Below, in pieces: positions 10,888 through 22,578 of a stretch of DNA of 64,000 nt. The translations under genes and the position numbers were made by a program. This DNA comes from Bryoerythrophyllum caledonicum (lineage: Eukaryota > Streptophyta > Bryopsida > Pottiales > Pottiaceae). The number at the start of each line of letters is the position of its first letter. Position 1 is the stretch's first letter. A model generated the notes under the pieces. That model made no database searches, was not told the DNA's origin, and saw only the letters and a program-made list of their open reading frames with translations. The stretch spans positions 19,511,105-19,575,104 of the forward strand of contig OZ020523.1 of assembly GCA_963971425.1 (NCBI GenBank), written 5' to 3'.

Positions 10888-11668
10888 CCCTTTATCGCCC
10901 AGGAAGCCCGAAATGGGACTCCGGAGGTGCTAAACCTCAATTTGCATGAAATACATGAAGAATTAGGCTTTAAGATACAAGGTTCAGATTTGTGCACACA
11001 TTACATAAACACTCTTCAACAATTAGATCATGATTTGGATTTATAAAACTCTTGGAAAAGCTAGGAATACAACACAAAATACATCAAATACACTAAAATA
11101 TAGTAAATACAGTGAATATTATGTTGGATGTGGCATACTATAATGTATTTCACACACATGCACATTGATTTTGGTCTTAAATTGTAAATGAACTTAGTCT
11201 TGAAGACATTTTTCATTGTTTTGTGATTGTTGATCTCCCTTTTTGACTTGTATAAGGTTGGAACATTTTTCTTATACAATCAAGTAGAAAAAGGCAAAAA
11301 AATCACCAACAATTGTGTATAAATATTTTCATCACATATGATATGTCAGTGCAAAGCTATCAACCTAGTGCACATGTGAATCACTCTTATTCAAAGTACA
11401 AAAAATCTTGCAAGAATCTATTGATGGTTAAAGTAGTACACCCTCCAAATTCCACAGTTTTCACTACCAATATACGGCAACTTTAAACACTATAATCTAT
11501 TCCACCAACCGTTGGATGCTGTGCAAAATTTCCCCAAAGATCAAGTCATGGGTTAAATTCAATTCTATTAGGTTAGATATTAATATTAGGCATTGTATTT
11601 CCATCAAATCCGGTTCAAAGAAAAAAATCACCAAAAATCTTGGTTTTCCAGAATCAGGTCCTCGGCGG
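10888..11668. mobile_element. TTAA-target element, family A copy 2 (781 bp)
   Basis: Flanked by TTAA at 10,884-10,887 and 11,669-11,672. It keeps an uninterrupted 'catgggttaaattcaatt' at about 11,547, the site into which a B element has jumped in copy 1. Left end CCCTTTATCGCCCAGG; right end less well kept. Confidence 0.8.
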
Positions 11669-11731
11669 TTAAGGGTAAGTTAGCATCCTCCTTCATAAGC
11701 AGGTGGTAAACGTGGAGATTCTTTGATATAT

Positions 11732-12101
11732 CCCGAAAGGCCCAAGACATTTTAGAGGAGTCTCTACTCCGTTGATTATAATATGCCCAAAATAACTTTT
11801 TGAGAAGATAACTGCAGGATCATCTTCTAAACTTGTATGTGATGGTGTGGTTAAAATTTTGTGAATTTATCTTTCAATCCGTATGGTCAAAATTCACAAA
11901 ATTTTAATCAAAATTTTACTTGTGTAATTAAATGTTACTTGTAGTAAAAAAATTACTTGTGTAATTCACAAAAAAATTACTTGTGGCAAAATTTAATTCA
12001 CAAAATTTTAATCAAAATTTTGTGAATTCTAGTACACAAGTAATTTTTTACACAAAAGTGAAAAAAATTGTACCGCGTAGGTGCGCTTGTGCCTTTACGG
12101 G
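11732..12101. mobile_element. B-subfamily MITE next to the aminoacylase gene (370 bp)
   Basis: Ends CCCGAAAGGCCCAAG / GCCTTTACGGG are inverted and flanked by ATAT on both sides rather than TTAA. The interior is AT-rich and palindromic ('aaaattttaatcaaaatttt' twice). It ends 62 bp before the aminoacylase start codon, so it probably supplies part of the promoter or 5' UTR. Confidence 0.65.
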
Positions 12102-12163
12102 ATATTCTTGGGACTGAAATTAGGGTTGAGGGAAAATGATGTCGTGATTGATTCGCAGGCACG

Positions 12164-15023
12164 ATGCAGCGTCGTCGTCGTTATGGCGTCTGGCAATTGG
12201 TGTGTGTGTTGCTCGCGTGGTGGGGTGCATCAGCTCGGGGAGACGAGGATGCGCTGTCGAGGTTCAAGGCGTACTTGAGGATCGACACATCGCATCCGAA
12301 TGTGGACTATGGCGCAGCCGCGGACTTCCTCCTCGCGCAAGCGCGCGAGGTGGGGCTGGAGGCGCGCCGGCTGGAGTTCGTGGAGAAGAAGCCCGTGGTG
12401 TTGATGTCGTGGGCCGGGTCCGACGCATCGCTCCCATCCGTGTTGCTTAACTCGCACATGGACGTGGTGCCTGCGGAGCGAACCAAGTGGAAGCACGACC
12501 CTTTCGCGGCCGTTGAGGTGAGTGGGGTTGAGTCTTCGTGGGTGGATTGCAGGGCTTAGGTTTTTTGTTTGTGCAATTGACGTGGTTGCAATGGAACAAA
12601 AATTGCCCACTCCTCATCCATGTGAAGAATGGAGAATGGCTTACCCTGCCAACCTTCTCTCCCATCTTTAATCTTTACAGAAATCCTTCCGCAGAACGGC
12701 GTGACACCCATTAAGGGATATGGTAGAGTAGTTTACAGTTTTTGGTTCTTCAGTTGATACGATCTAGGGTTTAGGGTTTTGGTGAGCAAAGGATATGGTA
12801 TGTTTTTTAGGATTTTGGGTTTTATGGATTTAATGGTATGGTTTTTTAGAGTTGTGGGTTTTAGGGTTTTATAGCATGTTATGGTATGGGTTTTAGGGTT
12901 GTGGCTTTTATGGGTTTTAGGTTTTTTAAGGGTTTAGGGTTTTGCAGTTGATATGGTTGCAAATTGGCAATGCAGGACGCCGAGGGCGACATCTATGGAA
13001 GGGGTGCCCAGGACATGAAGGGCGTGGGGATGCAGTACCTGGAGGCTGTCCGCTTGCTCAACACCACCACCAGCTTCCGCCCCACGCGCTCCATCCACAT
13101 CTCCTACGTCCCAGACGAAGAGCCCGGCGGCACCGACGGCATGGCAAGATTCGCCTCGTCCCCGGAATTCTCCAGCCTCAACGTCGGCATCACCCTGGAC
13201 GAAGGCCTGGCATGCGCGGAGGATTTCTACCGGGTTTTCTTCGGGGAGCGGTCGGCGTGGCGGCTTATCATCAAAGCGGTCGGGGCGCCGGGGCATGGCT
13301 CGAAGCTCTTCGATGGGAGCGCCATGGAGAGGCTGCGTGAGAGCTTGGGCGCCGTTTACAAGTACCGCGAGAACCAGTTTGAGATGCTGAAACAAGGCTT
13401 GCGAACGGAGGGCGAGGTTGTGGCGGTCAATAATGTGTTTCTACGAGCGGGGACTCCAACGCCTGAGGTATACTCCTTAAATCAACTGAAGTAGGGTTTA
13501 GGGTTAAGGTGCTTGATCAGATGAAGGAGGGTTTACGGTTCACGGGCTTGATCTCTCCTAATGTGTGGTTTTGGGTTTAGGGTCATGTGATGCACCTGCA
13601 ACTATCAGAAGAGCTTAGGCTCATCTCTCCTCATGTGTCGTCTTTGGGTTTAGGGTTTTGTGACGAACGTGAGTTCCTAGGGTTTAGGGTTTAGGGTGTC
13701 CTTAATCCCTTCTCATGTGGTTTTTGGAGTCTAGGGTTTCGTAATGAACCTGCAACCATCAGAAGCAGAGGCAGGGTTCGACATTCGTGTGCCACCACTG
13801 GTGGACATTGAGGAGCTCAAGGCAGAAATTGCTACCAAGTGGGCGCCTGCTTCTCGCAATCTCACCTACACTGTAAGAACACGTCCATGGTTTTGATGTC
13901 AACATCGGTTTATGATGAAATTATGTATCAGTAGAGCTATTTGTAACATCACTCAAAGTCACAAGAAGATACGCCTCGTTTGATCTATTATGCTACTACT
14001 CTTCCCTCACTCTTTCTAGTTATCAGATCGATAGAAGAGCTTGGTAGTCTTTCATTTAGAATCCTTAGAAAAGGTCAATGGAAGAGTCCCTAAACTCAAG
14101 TCAAATTGTCTTTGTGAGTGAAGAAAGAGTTGGATGAGGTTCATCAGCCGTCTTCCTCTCAAATTATTTAGAGATGATTCTAATTCAACAGAGGGGGATA
14201 TCTTGTTCGAACGTCTTGTGACTTAACAAAACAACTCTACTATGATCTTCAACTTGGTCATCTTCCAAAGCCAACTGTGAATGAAGTTGTTTGGTCTGAG
14301 ATCAGTTCCATCTTGGTGCTCATGCAGTTCATACCACTGGCGCCACAGCCTTCCAAGGGCCTGCGGCTGGCAACAAGTGCGAGTGAGATGAACCCATGGT
14401 GGAACCTGTTAAGAGACGCTGTGCAGGGAGCAGGAGGGAAGCTGGGCGTTCCAATGGTGCGTCCATCCGCCACTGATTCCAGATACATCAGAAATCTGGG
14501 CACCCCTGCCTTTGGGTTCTCGCCCATGTCCAACACCCCTTCACTTCTTCATGACCACAACGAGGTACACCATCTCAGCCTCCTGGAAATGCCTGAGTTT
14601 TGACCTCTTTTCTCATTTTAAATTCAGTCTTATACACCTTTTAATTCATCTACAAACAGTTCGTGACCTCTTCTTCCTTAGCAAACGTGGCTGAATCCAC
14701 TTCTAACTTGAGTCCAGAGAGCACGTCGCTCTTCCATAATTGGTAAGGATTACAATTTAGAGATTCTTCCATAAATCTATCGAGAGTAACCAAAGAGTAG
14801 TGTTTTATTAAGCAAAAGAGGGGTATCTTATTGAATCTTTGGGGGACTAACTCAACTGACACACCTGATCCCATCTTGTTGAGTGAGTTGCTTCACTCTG
14901 ATGGACCTGTGATATGTGATGTAGTTCTTGAATGCGCGGGAGTATCTAAAGGGCATCAAAGTGTACAGCGAAATCATCAGGGCTTTTTCAGGTTACGTGG
15001 ACAATACACGCTCTCCTAATTAA
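12164..15023 (+). CDS. ACY1: aminoacylase-1 (N-acyl-L-amino-acid amidohydrolase, M20 family)
   Basis: Zinc enzyme that hydrolyses N-acylated amino acids. Five exons, all joined in phase 0: 12,164-12,517; 12,976-13,467; 13,735-13,872; 14,328-14,564; 14,925-15,023; 439 residues, the usual plant length. Introns are GT...AG. An N-terminal hydrophobic segment (about residues 8-22, after five basic-region residues) looks like a secretory signal. M20 metal and catalytic motifs are in order: SHMD (His98, Asp100), GAQD (Asp131), PDEEPGG (Glu166/Glu167), DEG (Asp193), GHGS (His225) and LLHDHNE near 400-407. The start at 12,164 puts the signal peptide first; plus-strand frames at 12,081 and 12,148 are shadows. 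Exons are GC-rich. Introns 1 and 2 are full of TTTAGGG-like words, and introns 3 and 4 carry copies of one MITE. Every known active-site motif is present, so it is probably functional. The family is certain; the exact splice sites are inferred. Confidence 0.93.
12518..12975 (+). other. aminoacylase intron 1, rich in TTTAGGG-like motifs
   Basis: GT...AG intron. From about 12,765 to 12,955 it repeats words such as 'tttagggtttt' and 'gggttttaggg', the plant telomere-type motif in degenerate form. Intron 2 (13,468-13,734) shows the same words. Confidence 0.75.
13962..14206. mobile_element. small MITE in aminoacylase intron 3 (family M copy 1)
   Basis: Begins 'caagaagatacgcctcgttt' and ends 'agagggggatatcttg', an imperfect inverted pair. 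The same sequence order appears at 31,338-31,569, and an inverted partial copy in intron 4 near 14,680-14,832. The class is not clear. Confidence 0.55.
14680..14832 (-). mobile_element. partial MITE in aminoacylase intron 4 (family M copy 2, inverted)
   Basis: The right end 'aaagaggggtatctt' is the complement of the left end of family M, and 'gagtagtgttttatt' continues the match. The other boundary is uncertain. Confidence 0.45.
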
Positions 15024-15493
15024 GTGGATATTTTCTTAGTATATATATTTGTCTGTTCGATTCATGTTCATAGGTCAATCAGAGATCATCAGTGAGGCCA
15101 TCCGTGTAATTACGTGCTTTGTAGTAGGGCTTCATCTGTCGTTTTAGGCAATTTGCATTCAACCAACAAGTTGTTTGTGTTGTGTACAAGAACGTGCTTG
15201 TGCATTCGTTTGAAACTTCTTGATACGCTTTCTCATGTCTCTTAGAATTCAAGAGTTTTTTCCTAGTTTTGATATTCTGGTATTAATGAGGGATAATATG
15301 AGGGACTTTTCACGATCATGTTGGCTTCTGTTTTTGTTGTTTTCCGTAGGTTTTCGTGGTCATGGTGAACATATTTGGATACATTCTGTTGGAAGTGAAA
15401 AGATAAAATGTCTCTGTTGGATATCTAGATGCAATATGTTAAACTTGAAGCGATTGATTACACAGTGAGTTCTTTCTGTAAATTTGGGTCTCT

Positions 15494-15566
15494 GCGCCTG
15501 TAGCTCAGTGGATAGAGCGTCTGTTTCCTAAGCAGAAAGTCGTAGGTTCGACCCCTACCTGGCGCG
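15494..15566 (+). tRNA. trnR-CCU: tRNA-Arg (anticodon CCT)
   Basis: A 73-nt cloverleaf: acceptor arms GCGCCTG / CTGGCGC (one T-T mismatch at pair 6), D arm GCTC...GAGC, anticodon arm TCTGT-TTCCTAA-GCAGA with anticodon CCT, T arm GTAGG-TTCGACC-CCTAC, discriminator G. Box A (TAGCTCAGTGG) and box B (GGTTCGACC) are intact. TTTT, a Pol III terminator, starts nine bases after the 3' end. There is no intron. It decodes AGG. It lies about 470 bp downstream of the aminoacylase gene in the same direction. Confidence 0.96.
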
Positions 15567-16232
15567 GTGTTTAATTTTACTTGATTGATTCTGTTAAGTC
15601 GCAAATGAAGATCTCGACGACATTAATTTTGAATGTTTTTTTACTTTTTAGCAATTATTTTTTGTACTTTTGTTGCTGAATTTTTTGTTGGATTTTTTTA
15701 ATAATTTTTAAGCAGTAGCTTTTTTTTTGTTGTTTCTTTCATATGTGTTGGACATATCACTTGTAATCTGTGTACATGACATTTCATGCTGTTTAATGAA
15801 AAGGATGAAATTTGATTGGGGCCAGTTTGTACAAAAATTCATGCTGATTCATGAAACTTGACAAAATATAATAGTACGTAAACGTCTTTCATACGTTCTA
15901 GGTGTACTGATTAGAGCTATTCTGTACAAAAGTCATGCTGATTCATGAAACGTATGAAGTTTGATTGGAGCCAGTTTGTACAAAAACTCATGCTCTTCTT
16001 GTCATTCTCAAGTCAATTTTACCCACATCCAAGGGTCCAAGGGATTTGTTTTTGACCTAAGTGCTCATGAGATCTGATAGATTATGAAGAACGTTATCTA
16101 CAGGGGTACATTCCATTGCAACCCTTTTCACGGAAATCATTGTAGTTGGCCAATACTTCCATCAATTTGGAAGATACTCATCTTTCTTTCGCCTCTAAAT
16201 TTTTCTTGAAAGTAGCCTGAAGCGCTTGCTAA

Positions 16233-16798
16233 GGGCCACTTCACACTTGGTGGCCAAGTCGAGAGGCCGTCGATTTCCACCAATGAGATTGCTAGAATGG
16301 CCAAAGTCCGGACTTTGGGCCTTCACACTTGAGCCCAAACTCCAAAGGCTGTCGTCCTACATGGCAACACTTTTGGGTAGTTTTGGCGCCAAAGCGACGG
16401 CCTCTCGAGCAAAACTATTGTCGCTCATTTTGCTCGACTCAAACTACAATCAAGAGTCCGTCGATTTTTTTAATTAAAATAATCAAAAAGTGACAAGATC
16501 TAGACCGTTAGATGAAAGAGACAGAATTTTTGGGCTGATTTTTTTTGGCTGATTTTTTGGGCTGATTTTTTTTGGGCTGATTTTTTTGGATGATTTTGAT
16601 TGGCTGGTTTTTTTTGGCATAATGATATGGGGTTTGGACTTTCGACTTGGCCTTTGGGGCTTCACACCACGACCGGCCAAACCTTCAATCTATATTATTT
16701 AATGTATTTTTTTGGCAAAAAGGTTTGGCCTCTCGCCATAGTGTGGCCACTCATTTTGATGGTCAGCCTCTCGACTTGGGCATGGTGTGAAGCAGCCC
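16233..16798. mobile_element. PIF/Harbinger-type element, family E copy 2 (566 bp, inverted to copy 1)
   Basis: Ends GGGCCACTTCACAC / GTGTGAAGCAGCCC flanked by TAA (16,230-16,232 and 16,799-16,801). The interior aligns in reverse with 7,869-8,433, including the T-rich complement of the 'aaaaaatcagcc' minisatellite at about 16,525-16,620, which differs in repeat number. Confidence 0.85.
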
Positions 16799-16827
16799 TA
16801 ACAACCCACAAATGGACGTAGGGAATA

Positions 16828-17119
16828 ACCCTTTATTGCCTACACGGCTTTGGTAGAGTCGATTTTGGTGCTTAGATGGATGTCACTCTTTCCACGATTG
16901 CCTCTTGTCATTGCAGTACTCAAAATGCACTTAGAGCTTTGAGAGAGCTTTCCAATGCATCTCTCCGATCTCCAATCAATGCATGCATTGACAATCTACA
17001 GTGATTTTCGTGAAGTGAGGTGGCAATGAAATGTACCCACCGTGTAGATGATATTTTTCGTAATCGATTACTCTTGTAGATTCTCCCAAGGCCCTGGGGT
17101 CCATATAGGTGGTAAAGGG
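16828..17119. mobile_element. possible TTAA-target MITE (about 290 bp)
   Basis: Left 'ataaCCCTTTATTGCC' and right 'GGTGGTAAAGGG(t)ttaa' form an imperfect inverted pair in the TTAA/CCC pattern. The left TTAA has changed to ATAA. No ORF. Confidence 0.5.
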
Positions 17120-17874
17120 TTTAAGGTGGTTACGTGAAAGAGATTTACAATGCAGTTGTGGCAAGTGTGATCAATTTAGTCTTTAAATTTACATGGTAAT
17201 GCATGTTGTGGTGCTAAGCTGCTTGTGTGACTCATCTTCATCTTAAATGTTCAAACATGTGGATGTGTGCAAATAGCATGTGAATTCACCCCCATAACTA
17301 CGTGTGATTATCCATAAACACTCTTGAAGATATTCTATAAATTTTCTCAACAGTGAATCGTTGTTTGCATCAGAAACAAAGATAACTTAAAAGAATATTC
17401 TGAACGTGGTGAGTTTCCCTAGTTTTGGTGCCATCCAAATTTGAAGGAGACCATAGTTTGCGTTGAATTCTTGTACCTTTCGGGATAACGCTATCATTTG
17501 ATGTTCACCCAAATCCCGCACACACATGAAACTTCTCTCCACATAAAATTTTGCTACAAGCCACTCAATGATAAAGACCACTCACTACCACATTGATTTC
17601 AAAAGCCCCTCCACACACTTGTTCGAGTCTTTGGCATGAAGTAGAAATAGCGGCAAACTGGTGTATTTCTTTGTCATGGCATGATTAATGGTACTCATGT
17701 TTTAATCATGTTTCCATGTTTAGGCATAGCCCCATGTTTCTGAGATGTCCCATTGAATATTCCACAGCATGGGGACCTTCATGATTGAGATTTCCTTATC
17801 AACTAGTAAATGAGTTTTGTTGCCTTTTGTTGAACTTTGTTACATATCTCTTGAGGACTCGGAATCCTTTAACG

Positions 17875-18155
17875 GCCCAGGGCGAATTGACCCCCTCGTT
17901 GGGAGTTATCTGAGGTGGGCCCCGTCTTCTATGCATGGGATCATTTTTCTAGGCCTCTTATTGTGGGGAGTCCGAGGCCTTTTTTTGGATTATTTTTGGA
18001 CAAATTTGGAGCCCACGGCCATCGTTTACCTTACAGGACCTTCCCTTGCTATAATTAGGGCCCCATCCAAAAACAAAATAGGGGCAAGGTTTAGCTCCAC
18101 CACCTCGTGGCCACCTTGGATAACTCCCAATGAGGGGGTCAATTTTCCCTGGGCC
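17875..18155. mobile_element. MULE-like foldback element (281 bp, 9-bp target duplication)
   Basis: Flanked by CCTTTAACG at 17,866-17,874 and 18,156-18,164. Inverted ends begin GCCCAGGG and continue through 'gaccccctcgttgggagtta' in long, imperfect arms; internal 'aaaaacaaaataggggc' is shared with the 61.7-62.2 kb elements. A 9-bp duplication with long inverted ends fits Mutator-like MITEs. Confidence 0.75.
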
Positions 18156-18706
18156 CCTTTAACGTCAAGTGGGAACCGTATATACGGGCACATATTTTAC
18201 TTTGTGGAATACAAAATATATTTAAGTTTAGCAAGATTTACACTTTTAGATTAAGGATTCTTTAACTAACATCTTTCATTTGGAGGCCATTTCAATATCT
18301 GACCATTATTATGTTCAGATAAAACACCATATATGTGGAATATTGTGGCCACCAATGGGTCGTTTTGATGTTTAATCCTTTCGCACCGGGGTAGTCGTTT
18401 TTGGTGTATTTCCGTTTATAGCTCTTTGTCTGTAAGTTAGATGCATTTTTTTTGTTGCAATGTGTTAGGCACTTGTTCATACACTTCAAATGGAACAATT
18501 TCCGAGCCCATCGGTGCAAGCATTAGAGAGCTACAATGATTTATGTGGATCAACAATGAAATGTAGTATGTACCCTATGTCTAGATGTTGAGTCAAGAGT
18601 CAATTTATTTGATTATCTTCCGAAATGAAAATCAAGATTTGAATTGAAGTCTAGTTTAAATTACTTGGTAAAAAAAAGTGAAGTCAAGAGGTATATACAG
18701 AATTAA

Positions 18707-19513
18707 CCCCTAAAGGACCAAGACATTTTCCCCTCAAAATCACTCCAAAATTGCCATTTTCAACGCATTCAACACGAAATTTTACAAAATGTTTTTTCTA
18801 AAATTTTAACCATAGGATCTTGTACCAGAGTTGTATGAGAGTGTGTGGTGAAAATTTTGGTAAGTTTGATTGCATAAATTGAAAGATATCAGCCTTTGAA
18901 GTGAGACATAATTTCTTTTTGAGGTCATACTAAACCCTTCAACAAGTTTCGACCACCTTCTATGGCAACTTTTTGCACTACGGGCCATGAATTTATTATG
19001 TTAACTTAAAAAGGATCATGTTAGGCACATGTGCACCAAATCTTAGAAGTAGAAGAGGTGTAGAAGATGTCCTAAAAAATCCTGCAATGCAACTATGTGC
19101 TGAGAATCAACAATACACTTTATATTTTGCATATATCATATCCTTCTCAAATTTTTGAAATTCACAAATCCGTACGGTAGATGCAAAGATCTCAATTTCC
19201 TTTCCAAGAGGACATTCTATTTCTTTTAAATGAACAAAAACTCGAATTTCTATTGAATTTAGAAGTTATCAAAGTTTAGTGACAATATTTGTGATATGTC
19301 ACACTAAACTACTGCACTATTTGTATATGTAAGTGAGAATCAATTGAAACTTTTGAACTGTAAGTTAGAATTCCACGAAATTTGTGTCTATGCAAAGCTA
19401 ATCAAAAGTTGTTTGTTCAAAAAAAAATCTCAAAAAATAATGCCTAGAATTGAGAACGTGGTACCTTACCCAAACTCAAAATGTCCCCCTAGGGGACTTT
19501 GGTCCTTTAGGGG
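18707..19513. mobile_element. TTAA-target element, family B (807 bp), best-preserved ends
   Basis: Perfect inverted ends CCCCTAAAGGACCAA / TTGGTCCTTTAGGGG flanked by TTAA at 18,703-18,706 and 19,514-19,517. The interior matches 34,525-35,293 and, inverted, 42,449-43,221. There is no frame long enough for a transposase; non-autonomous. Confidence 0.88.
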
Positions 19514-20050
19514 TTAATGACACAATTAGAGCAGAGGTATTTTCCTAGCTATTTCAAGCCAAATGGCTTTCTAAATATTTGAAAATCTTGTTTTTCACAG
19601 TTTGGATTTGCATTCCCCAAAAGAATCGATTCTCAAAAAGTTTGAATGTGTATTGAAAATTTTGAACTCTTCTTCCTTGCCCAATGCTTCACCCGTCTCG
19701 TGTATGAGCAAGTGACATCATGTAGAAGCATGATAGTATAAAATTTAGACCATGTCCAATGTTAATGTTTGACACCAAGGGATGTCAAAGTTTGCTCATC
19801 CACTCAATGTAAAGAAGAAAATGAACCAATTTCTTCACTTTTGATGTGCACGGTCAAAGTTGTAATCATATTATCTTATAAGCATAGATCAAGACCTTAC
19901 AATTTTCAATTGAAATAAACCTCTATTAACATTTCCACGTTCTACACTAGCCTAATGGACAATTTTGAAGTATTTTGTTGTGAAAAAATAGGGGTTAAAT
20001 CACCCTCAATCAATAGTTTGAGATGGTCATCTTACACCATATTTCTAGTA

Positions 20051-20400
20051 AGGTAGTCTAGCACATCACCGCCACCTTCCTATCACTGCCACTCTATATT
20101 TGATCCCAATTCCACCCCATTTCCACCCATTCACTCCTAGTAAGCTCCAAATTAAGGCTTACTATTGGTCATGAACTCAACTTTAGGTAGGCGCTAATGG
20201 ACATTACTTAGTGGCAAAATTACGCTAAACATGGCTGACCACTTTGAAAATTCATAACTAATCAACTTCTCGTTGGAAAAATGTGAAACCACTTGGGTTG
20301 AGATTTTACTTCTATTCGCTATAAATTTAAAAAAATGTATTGATATTGGGTTCTCTTTACACACGCGTTGCTTAATTTGTTGGTGATGTGGGATATACCT
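20051..20400 (+). mobile_element. TA-target MITE, family D copy 3 (350 bp, divergent)
   Basis: Flanked by TA at 20,049-20,050 and 20,401-20,402. Ends AGGTAG.../...ATACCT. The interior is colinear with the D copies at 4,245 and 25,111 ('gaaaattcataactaat', 'accacttgggttgaga'). Confidence 0.65.
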
Positions 20401-21577
20401 TAGTGTGAGATTGTACGATGGTGATTGAGATTAATCTAGTAGTTTGAATGATCCACTAACATCGTGCCCGCATCCTGCAAAGTTCTCATTTTCAAACTCA
20501 GAGCATTCCACTTAAAAAAAAGGATCTTTTAAACAAGGGTCGCCAGTCAATGCGATCTTGGAGATTGCAAATTTTGAACCATAACCACAATCAACTTTGT
20601 TAAGTGTCACGAAGCCCAATAGAACTGACCGGCACTGCTTTAATATGACAATTTGAATCGAAAAACATTCCAGCGTTTATGTGAGTCTTACTTGTAGGCC
20701 GTGAAATTTGAATCTGGATGGATTGATTTATTGCAATCTGTACCCTGTCAAAGCCGTCAAAAAATTCCAAGATGCAAACTCTAAGCCAAGATAAAAGTAA
20801 TAGAACCTGTAACGCCTTACCTTTTAAGGATTAATATCCATTTTTGGGTGGTCTCGGCACACTAAACTTAGTAGCAAATCCTACAGGCCACCTCCATGAA
20901 AAATTTAAACAAGGACATAGAGGTGGAGGAAGATGGGCATCTATAGAAACCATCGCCACAAAAATTGGTGCAAGCATCGACGAGCTTCAATGGATTCTCC
21001 GAAGTGGGGTTGTGAGGAAATGTACCTTGTGCATAGATGTTGTTTTGCATGATCTAGAACACTCGTAGATTCTCATAATCAGCCTTGAAGGGCTAATTTA
21101 CCCAAGCATGCACATGTTGAACAATGAATGGAATCTTGCAGGCTTCATTTCTTGTCAACCGTCATAATTTCATCCTTGAAGATTATGTATCTTATCGCAA
21201 GTTGCACATAGAAGTTATTTTAAATCTGTAATTAGACAATAAATCTTGAAGTGAGGGATTTTCATTTGTATTTGAGGTTGATTACTAAGAAATAGTAATT
21301 TTCCAATTCCAGCAAAATCAGAGCAGGTTGGGAAAGGATGAAATCCTGGTTCTTTCTATTTTCAACATGTTACCCGAATGTGGAGAATAGACAACACATG
21401 TAATGCTTAAACTCACACACGTCAATAATATACATTGTGATGATCATTCGAACTTCAAACTTCGGCTTTGCTCTTCTACAAGCTTGCGTGTTGAATGTCA
21501 AGTGTTGACCGATGGTATTGTTCAACCTCAACTGGTATGTTTCATTATATAATACTTTTGTTTCATTGAGTGATTAA

Positions 21578-21804
21578 CCATTAAATGTCAGAAGGAGCCA
21601 TTCGTGGCCACAATATTCTACATGTATGGTGTTGTATTTGAATATGATAAGATTTAGATATTGAAATGACGTCCACATGAAGATGTTAGTTGAAGAGTCT
21701 TCAATCCAAAGGTGTAAGTCTAATTAAAATTGATACATTTTTTTTTTGTGTTGTACAGAGTAAAAGATTTCCATGTGTATACGGTTCCCGAGTGACGTTT
21801 AAGG
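21578..21804. mobile_element. TTAA-target MITE, family C copy 1 (227 bp)
   Basis: Lies between TTAA (21,574-21,577) and TTAG (21,805-21,808). Colinear with the two copies at 24,146-24,588 ('attctacatgtatg', 'ttgaaatgacSWcca'). Confidence 0.75.
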
Positions 21805-21887
21805 GTTAGAAAAGACTAGCGCACTATTGTACTATTGAAGGATTTTTGGTGAAAGGATTGCAACAAACCACCAAGTTCCTTACTAAC

Positions 21888-22109
21888 CCCGAAAGGACCA
21901 TGACCAAATTTAGAGGAATCTTTACCCCAGTGATTAAAAATTGTCCAGATGAACTTTTTTGAGGATGTAACCATAGGGTCTTCTTCTACCTTTCAATATG
22001 AGATGATGTGGTGGAAATTTTGTGAATAGTGACCGTACATATTGAATGAGAGAAATGCAATCAAAGTGAAAACAATTGTACCCCTCGTGTACACTTGGTC
22101 CTTTTGGGA
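21888..22109. mobile_element. TTAA-target MITE, short B subfamily (222 bp)
   Basis: Ends CCCCGAAAGGACCA / TGGTCCTTTTGGGA between CTAA (21,884-21,887) and TTAA (22,110-22,113). The interior shares 'ctttttgagRat' and a 'tgtgRtgg' block with 11,732-12,101. Confidence 0.7.
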
Positions 22110-22578
22110 TTAAGTGATAGATAAAGAGTGTATATATTAGATAAAGAGGGGGTTTCTTGTTAAACTGCAGATGAGTTTACAAATAACTCCTTGAGTATGT
22201 TTATGTGTTTTGTTACATCTTTGTCATGGAAAGAATTAAGATTTTTTTATTTATTTAACTTTTTCCGTTCCTATCTGGATACATTAAAGGGTAGTCCTCA
22301 ATGAGCAAGAGATTCATTAGTCTCTATGGGAATTTTGTAGTTGGGAATACAATTGTACAACCTTAACATTTGTACTTCACCCAAAATACAAACCATCATA
22401 TGTTTTCTCTACTTTTAGTTCCACCGTGCAAAAATTTGACAGCAAGTAATCACAGCATGTCCGCCACAAAACAGGTTTCCTGAAAAAACACGGGTAATTC
22501 CATAACCTCTCCACAAGAAGCGTTACATGTTGCATGTGCTATAAATCATGCAGAAACTCGCAGTCAAAGTCTCCTTAA

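Noticed and set aside
12760..12955. True interstitial telomere array
   Set aside because: The TTTAGGG words are degenerate, interspersed and confined to an intron; not a tandem telomere block.
12934..13395. 153-codon minus-strand frame over aminoacylase exon 2
   Set aside because: Shadow of a GC-rich exon that encodes the M20 active-site motifs on the plus strand.
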